Source: Pseudomonas sp. DTU12.3 (lineage in GTDB: Bacteria > Pseudomonadota > Gammaproteobacteria > Pseudomonadales > Pseudomonadaceae). Taken from it: a DNA stretch of 64,000 nucleotides. A program made the position numbers and the translations under genes. The stretch lies in assembly GCF_004124275.1 (NCBI RefSeq), contig NZ_CP027218.1:3909501-3973500 (forward strand), written 5' to 3'. The notes under the pieces were generated by a model that was not told the DNA's origin, did not search any database, and saw only the letters and a program-made list of their open reading frames with translations. Shown piece after piece: positions 61,538 through 64,000 of this stretch (positions within the stretch are counted from its first letter, which is position 1; each line of letters starts with the position of its first letter).

Positions 61538-62395
61538 ATGAGTGAAGCGCTGGTGCTGTGCCGCTTTGTGCATTTCATCGCGGTGTTGATGTTGTTCGGG
61601 GCCTGGCTGTTCAGGCCGTTGCTGCTCAAGGATGAAACGCCGCCAGTGGACCGGCAGCTGGCGCGACTGGCGCGTTGGTGGGTTGCCGTTGCGCTGATCA
61701 GCGGGATTGCCTGGGCGCTGTTGATCACGGCGAGCATGGCCGGTTCGGCTGCGGCAGCGTTTGATCCGGACACGGTTGCGCTGGTGCTGGGCAACACGTT
61801 TTTTGGTCAGGTATGGCGCTGGCATCTGTTGATCAATGCCGCGCTGTTGGCCTTGCTGTTTACGCCTTGGCGCTCAAGCATGCCTTTGCGCCTGGGCTTG
61901 AGTGGCTTGCTTTTGGCGACGCTGGCACCGGTCGGACACGGCGCGATGCTGGATGGTCTGAGCGGGCAACTGCTGATTCTCAATCAGATCGTTCATCTGA
62001 CCTGCGTCGCCGCGTGGCTTGGCGGGCTGTTGTTGCTGGTGATAATTCTGCGTCAGCCAACGGAACCGATGTCGGTGGTTCTGCGGCGTTTCAGTGGAGT
62101 GGGTTATGCGTTGGTCGCGGGGCTGCTGATCACGGGTTTGATCAACGTGCGCGTTCTGACCGGCCAATGGTGGCCGACGCCACTGTTCAGCGGGTTTGCG
62201 CTGATTCTGTTGATCAAGGCAATGCTGGTGTTGGCCATGCTCGGATTGGCATTGTTCAACCGCTTGCGCATCGATGACTGCGAACAACGCATGGGCACCC
62301 TGCGGCGCAGCGTGATGCTTGAATGGCTGCTCGGCATTGGCGCCGTAGCCGCCGTCTCGCTACTCGGCACCCTACCCCCGATGATCGCCGCCTGA
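61538..62395 (+). CDS. copD: Copper resistance membrane protein CopD
   Basis: A 285-residue inner-membrane protein with about eight hydrophobic segments, the partner of CopC for copper import or homeostasis. The N-terminal LCRFVHFIAVLMLFGAWLFR, IVHLTCVAAWLGGLLLLVI with a conserved His, and the C-terminal EWLLGIGAVAAVSLLGTLPP are typical. It starts 3 bases after copC. A REP pair follows the stop. Confidence 0.92.
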   Translation: MSEALVLCRFVHFIAVLMLFGAWLFRPLLLKDETPPVDRQLARLARWWVAVALISGIAWALLITASMAGSAAAAFDPDTVALVLGNTFFGQVWRWHLLINAALLALLFTPWRSSMPLRLGLSGLLLATLAPVGHGAMLDGLSGQLLILNQIVHLTCVAAWLGGLLLLVIILRQPTEPMSVVLRRFSGVGYALVAGLLITGLINVRVLTGQWWPTPLFSGFALILLIKAMLVLAMLGLALFNRLRIDDCEQRMGTLRRSVMLEWLLGIGAVAAVSLLGTLPPMIAA

Positions 62396-62400
62396 AAAAC

Positions 62401-62473
62401 AAAAGATCGCAGCCTTCGGCAGCTCCTACAGATTACCCATGTAGGAGCTGCCGAAGGCTGCGATCTTTTGATC
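62401..62473. repeat. REP hairpin pair (GTAGGAGCTGCC family)
   Basis: Arms AAAGATCGCAGCCTTCGGCA and TGCCGAAGGCTGCGATCTTT around CTCCTACAGATTACCCATGTAGGAG. It fills the space between the convergent copD and efflux-adaptor stops and touches the latter's TAA at 62474. Confidence 0.85.
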
Positions 62474-63616
62474 TTAATGGTGCTGGGTATCACCCGCTGC
62501 AGTATCGATGCTGACCACCACCGACATCCCCGGCCGCAACCGCTCCTCCTCCTGCTGATCCGCATCAATAGTGATCCGCACCGGCACCCGCTGGGCAATT
62601 TTCACAAAGTTGCCGGTGGCATTGTCCGCCTGCAACAAGGCAAATTCCGACCCGGTCCCCGGTGAAATATGCTGCACATGCCCGGTGAATTTACGGTGGT
62701 TCAACGCATCGACGCTGAAGCGCACCGGCTGCCCGACCCGCACGTTGTCCATCTGCGTTTCCTTCATGTTGGCGATCACCCATTTCTGGTTCGGCACCAA
62801 CGCCATCAACTGCGCCCCCGAGTTGACGTAGGCGCCGAGGCGCACGCCAATTTGCCCGAGCTGGCCGTCGCGCGGGGCAACGATGCGCGTATTCGACAGG
62901 TCGATTCGCGCCAGTTGCACCGCCGCTTCAGCGCTGGCCACCGCCGCTTCCAGCGAGCCACGATTGACGATTACTGTTTGCAGATCCTGCCGGGCGATTT
63001 CCAGATTGGCCTTGGCCTGCGCCACCGCTGCAACGCTTTGCGCATTGGCCGCCAGCGCTACGTCCATCTCGCGTTTGGACACCGAGCCGTCGCTGACCAA
63101 TTCCCTGTTGCGGCGCAGATCCGCCTCGCTCTTGCGCAACTGCGCTTCGCTGTCAGCCTGCACCGCCTGGCGTAATTTGATCGTCGCTTCGGCGCTGTTG
63201 CGTTGCTGCACGACATTGGCCAATGCGGCTTTCTGCACTGCCAATTGCGCCAGCGACTGGTCGAGGCGTTGCTGATAGATCCGATCATCCAGACGCACCA
63301 GCAAATCGCCGGCCTTCACGTACTGAAAATCCTGCACCGGCACTTCAAAAACATAACCGGCGAGCTGCGGGCCGATGATCGTCACCTGCCCGCGAATCAG
63401 CGCGTTTTCCGTGGTTTCGACCGCGCTGCTGAACGGCGGCAATTGCCAGGCGTAGAGCACGATCAACACACCAACAATGGCAATCGCGGCAAAGCCCATT
63501 GAAGAGATGATGCGCACCCGCAGCGAGCGTGGCTCGGTGTTCGGCGATGACGGCGGCGCCACACCCTCAGGCGTGGCGGCGATGGCATTGGTGGTTGTGG
63601 TGGTCGGTTCGGTCAT
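62474..63616 (-). CDS. HlyD/EmrA family efflux adaptor
   Basis: A 380-residue membrane-fusion protein. It has a cytoplasmic N-terminus rich in Thr/Pro, one transmembrane span (SMGFAAIAIVGVLIVLYAW) and a periplasmic part with lipoyl halves (NALIRGQVTIIGPQLAGYV and IVAPRDGQLGQIGVRLGAYV) around a long alpha-hairpin. It connects the inner-membrane pump next door with an outer-membrane channel. The start at 63616 overlaps the pump gene's stop (ATGA). Likely substrates are drugs or aromatic compounds. Confidence 0.92.
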   Translation of the reverse strand: MTEPTTTTTNAIAATPEGVAPPSSPNTEPRSLRVRIISSMGFAAIAIVGVLIVLYAWQLPPFSSAVETTENALIRGQVTIIGPQLAGYVFEVPVQDFQYVKAGDLLVRLDDRIYQQRLDQSLAQLAVQKAALANVVQQRNSAEATIKLRQAVQADSEAQLRKSEADLRRNRELVSDGSVSKREMDVALAANAQSVAAVAQAKANLEIARQDLQTVIVNRGSLEAAVASAEAAVQLARIDLSNTRIVAPRDGQLGQIGVRLGAYVNSGAQLMALVPNQKWVIANMKETQMDNVRVGQPVRFSVDALNHRKFTGHVQHISPGTGSEFALLQADNATGNFVKIAQRVPVRITIDADQQEEERLRPGMSVVVSIDTAAGDTQHH

Positions 63617-63999
63617 TGAGAAGTGGCACCGCTGGAAGGTGTGGATGGCGCTGGGGCGACGGTTTTGGTGGTGCTCATCAGCCACAGTGCGCGAATGGAC
63701 AGCCAGATCATGGTCAGCACCGCAATAACGGCGATCAGCATGAACACGTCGTTATAGGCCAGCACGTTGGCCTCACGCGTGGCGGCGTTGGACAGGCTAC
63801 GAATACCCGCCAGGTTGCGCAGGCTCGGATCGGCGAGCAGCGAACCGTACGCCGACCCGCCGCTCTGTACCCGCGCGGCCACCAATGGATCGGACATCAC
63901 CAGATGCTCGACGATCTGGCTGGAGTGGAATTTCTCGCGGACGATCTGAAAGGTGCCGAGCAGCGCCGCGCCAAGCAGGCCGCCGAGGTTATTGCAGAT
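63613..63999 (-). CDS. EmrB/QacA-type MFS efflux pump, C-terminal part (runs off the window)
   Basis: The visible 128 residues hold the last part of a DHA2-family drug/proton antiporter (14 membrane spans in full). NNLGGLLGAALLGTFQIV is the conserved segment near helix 13, and DVFMLIAVIAVLTMIWLSIR is the final span. The tail is Thr/Ala/Pro rich. The gene begins beyond base 64000. It is operonic with the EmrA-type adaptor. Confidence 0.88.
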   Translation of the reverse strand: MCNNLGGLLGAALLGTFQIVREKFHSSQIVEHLVMSDPLVAARVQSGGSAYGSLLADPSLRNLAGIRSLSNAATREANVLAYNDVFMLIAVIAVLTMIWLSIRALWLMSTTKTVAPAPSTPSSGATSQ

Positions 64000-64000
64000 C

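Overview
The window is a 64 kb piece of a chromosome from a Pseudomonas of the fluorescens group (inference). The signs are high G+C coding bias, typical gene content (acnB, DUF1652, PreT/PreA pyrimidine catabolism, an H3-like type VI secretion cluster) and about eighteen copies of the two REP hairpin families common in these genomes, with cores like GTAGGAGCTGCC and GTGGGAGC..GCTCGCGA. No rRNA, tRNA, integrase, transposase or CRISPR array was seen.

Layout. 0-9.6 kb: the 3' part of acnB, a SulP anion transporter, a serine/threonine-type transporter, a tautomerase, a cysteine hydrolase, two small exported proteins and a D-2-hydroxyacid dehydrogenase. 9.6-30.8 kb: a complete type VI secretion system (T6SS) with two divergent arms. 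The minus arm is tssJ-K-L-M-A and the plus arm is tssB-C-hcp-tssE-F-G-H. It is followed by a cargo slot holding a deaminase-fold protein and an EEP-fold nuclease/phosphatase, then vgrG, a MORN/YwqK-type putative immunity gene and a convergent DUF4280 (PAAR-like) gene. 30.9-42 kb: mixed metabolism and regulation (aminoglycoside-phosphotransferase-fold kinase, SDR, Gfo/Idh/MocA dehydrogenase, TRIC-type membrane protein, PAS-LuxR regulator, a Tat-exported molybdenum hydroxylase with its 2Fe-2S subunit, two LysR regulators).

42.3-50.6 kb: a catabolic cluster of two tandem ACMSD-type amidohydrolases (the first has lost its HxH metal motif), a UbiD decarboxylase with its UbiX prenyl-FMN synthase, a CobW metallochaperone, a nucleobase permease and an aminohydrolase of the 8-oxoguanine/atrazine type. 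I infer degradation of a carboxylated, amino-substituted heteroaromatic ring; no substrate can be read from the sequence. 51-61 kb: the reductive pyrimidine/hydantoin pathway (N-carbamoyl hydrolase, NCS1 permease, dihydropyrimidinase, PreT, PreA) with a RutR-like TetR regulator. 61-64 kb: copC-copD and the start of an EmrAB-type efflux operon whose membrane pump runs off the right edge.

The most interesting items are the low-G+C T6SS cargo pair, the UbiD/amidohydrolase cluster with a probable pseudo-amidohydrolase, a mobile element of about 210 bp present once at 30 kb and as a tandem dimer at 60 kb, and REP elements that supply stop codons or C-terminal tails of genes.
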